Shown here piece after piece: positions 7,381 to 7,554 of a stretch of DNA of 7,554 nt. The translations under genes were made by a program, and so were the position numbers. A model generated the notes under the pieces. It made no database searches. It was not told where the DNA came from and saw nothing but the letters and a program-made list of their open reading frames with translations. Positions within the stretch are counted from its first letter, which is position 1; every line of letters starts with the position of its first letter. Source of the DNA: Sandarakinorhabdus sp. (GTDB lineage: Bacteria > Pseudomonadota > Alphaproteobacteria > Sphingomonadales > Sphingomonadaceae); the NCBI GenBank assembly GCA_025458465.1, contig JALOSK010000089.1, positions 1 through 7,554 on the forward strand. The letters are read 5' to 3'.

Positions 7381-7504
7381 TTCCAGCCTTCGGACGACGG
7401 TTCAGGTAACCATAGTTAACATATTGAAATATCACTTGCCAAAGACTTAACAAAAAGGGTAACAGACGATTCGTTCGTTGGCGTTGAGTGAGAGTGTGCG
7501 TGTC
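7381..7504 (+). promoter_or_regulatory. A+T-rich upstream region with TAAC repeats and a dyad
   Basis: This 124-base gap contrasts sharply with the rest of the window by being A+T-rich from about 7405 to 7475. It contains four TAAC tetramers (7407-7410, 7417-7420, 7448-7451, 7460-7463) and the dyad ATATT-GA-AATAT (7421-7432). TTGAAA at 7424-7429 is a fair -35 box with a 17-base spacer to TTAACA (7447-7452), which is a poor -10. The layout is what one expects of a regulated promoter for the gene at 7505. No clear terminator for the MFS gene is visible between 7381 and 7404. Confidence 0.5.
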
Positions 7505-7554
7505 ATGATCAAGTCTGCCCTGGGCCTTTGCGCCGCCATTCTGATGGCCGCCGC
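7505..7554 (+). CDS. Start of an unidentified, probably exported protein (cut by window edge)
   Basis: ATG 7505-7507 opens 16 codons reading MIKSALGLCAAILMAA: a lysine at position 3 followed by a hydrophobic Ala/Leu run, as in a Sec signal peptide. The upstream GTGAGAG (7488-7494) is a modest ribosome site, and the A+T-rich promoter-like region before it supports a real start. Too little is visible to name a family. A Cys at position 9 sits within the hydrophobic run and is not evidence of a lipobox. Confidence 0.55.
   Translation, partial: MIKSALGLCAAILMAA

Noticed and set aside
7381..7404. Terminator after the MFS gene
   Set aside because: CCTTCGGACGACGG does not fold into a stem of more than two or three pairs, and no T-run follows.

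Overview
The window is strongly G+C-rich chromosomal DNA with dense, mostly co-directional genes and third-position G/C codons. The gene set and protein signatures point to an alphaproteobacterium, most likely a member of the Sphingomonadales. The main clues are the rpe / heparinase II/III-like / purH neighbourhood and a J-domain protein with a DWGFPRW N-terminus and a C-terminal HPD motif, both of which I recall from sphingomonads. This assignment is recognition from memory, not a search result.

Layout: positions 1-6031 hold five genes, all on the minus strand. In transcription order they are a small J-domain protein (6031-5489), a secreted TlpA/thioredoxin-like protein with a long N-terminal beta-rich part (5415-4198), ribulose-phosphate 3-epimerase rpe (4059-3397), a heparinase II/III-like protein (3397-1616) and purH (1530 to beyond the left edge). 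rpe and the heparinase-like gene share one base at a TGATG junction, so they are very likely translationally coupled. The other gaps are 73, 138 and 85 bases. After a strand switch at about 6032-6144, an MFS transporter of the LplT (lysophospholipid transporter) type runs on the plus strand (6145-7380). It is followed by the most A+T-rich stretch of the window (about 7405-7475), which carries TAAC repeats and a small dyad and looks like a promoter/operator. That region leads into the first codons of a further plus-strand gene with a signal-peptide-like start (7505 to the right edge).

Functionally this is mostly housekeeping: purine synthesis (purH), the pentose phosphate / Calvin-type epimerase (rpe), envelope thiol chemistry (TlpA-like), a co-chaperone-like J protein and a membrane lipid transporter. 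The parts with least settled function are the heparinase-like protein, which has no visible export signal; the duplicated beta module in front of the TlpA domain; the Cys/His cluster in front of the J domain; and the repeat-rich leader at the right end. I saw no mobile elements, CRISPR arrays, tRNA or rRNA genes, and no evidence for a novel defence or other exotic system. Many long open frames on the opposite strand are shadows produced by G+C-rich codon usage.
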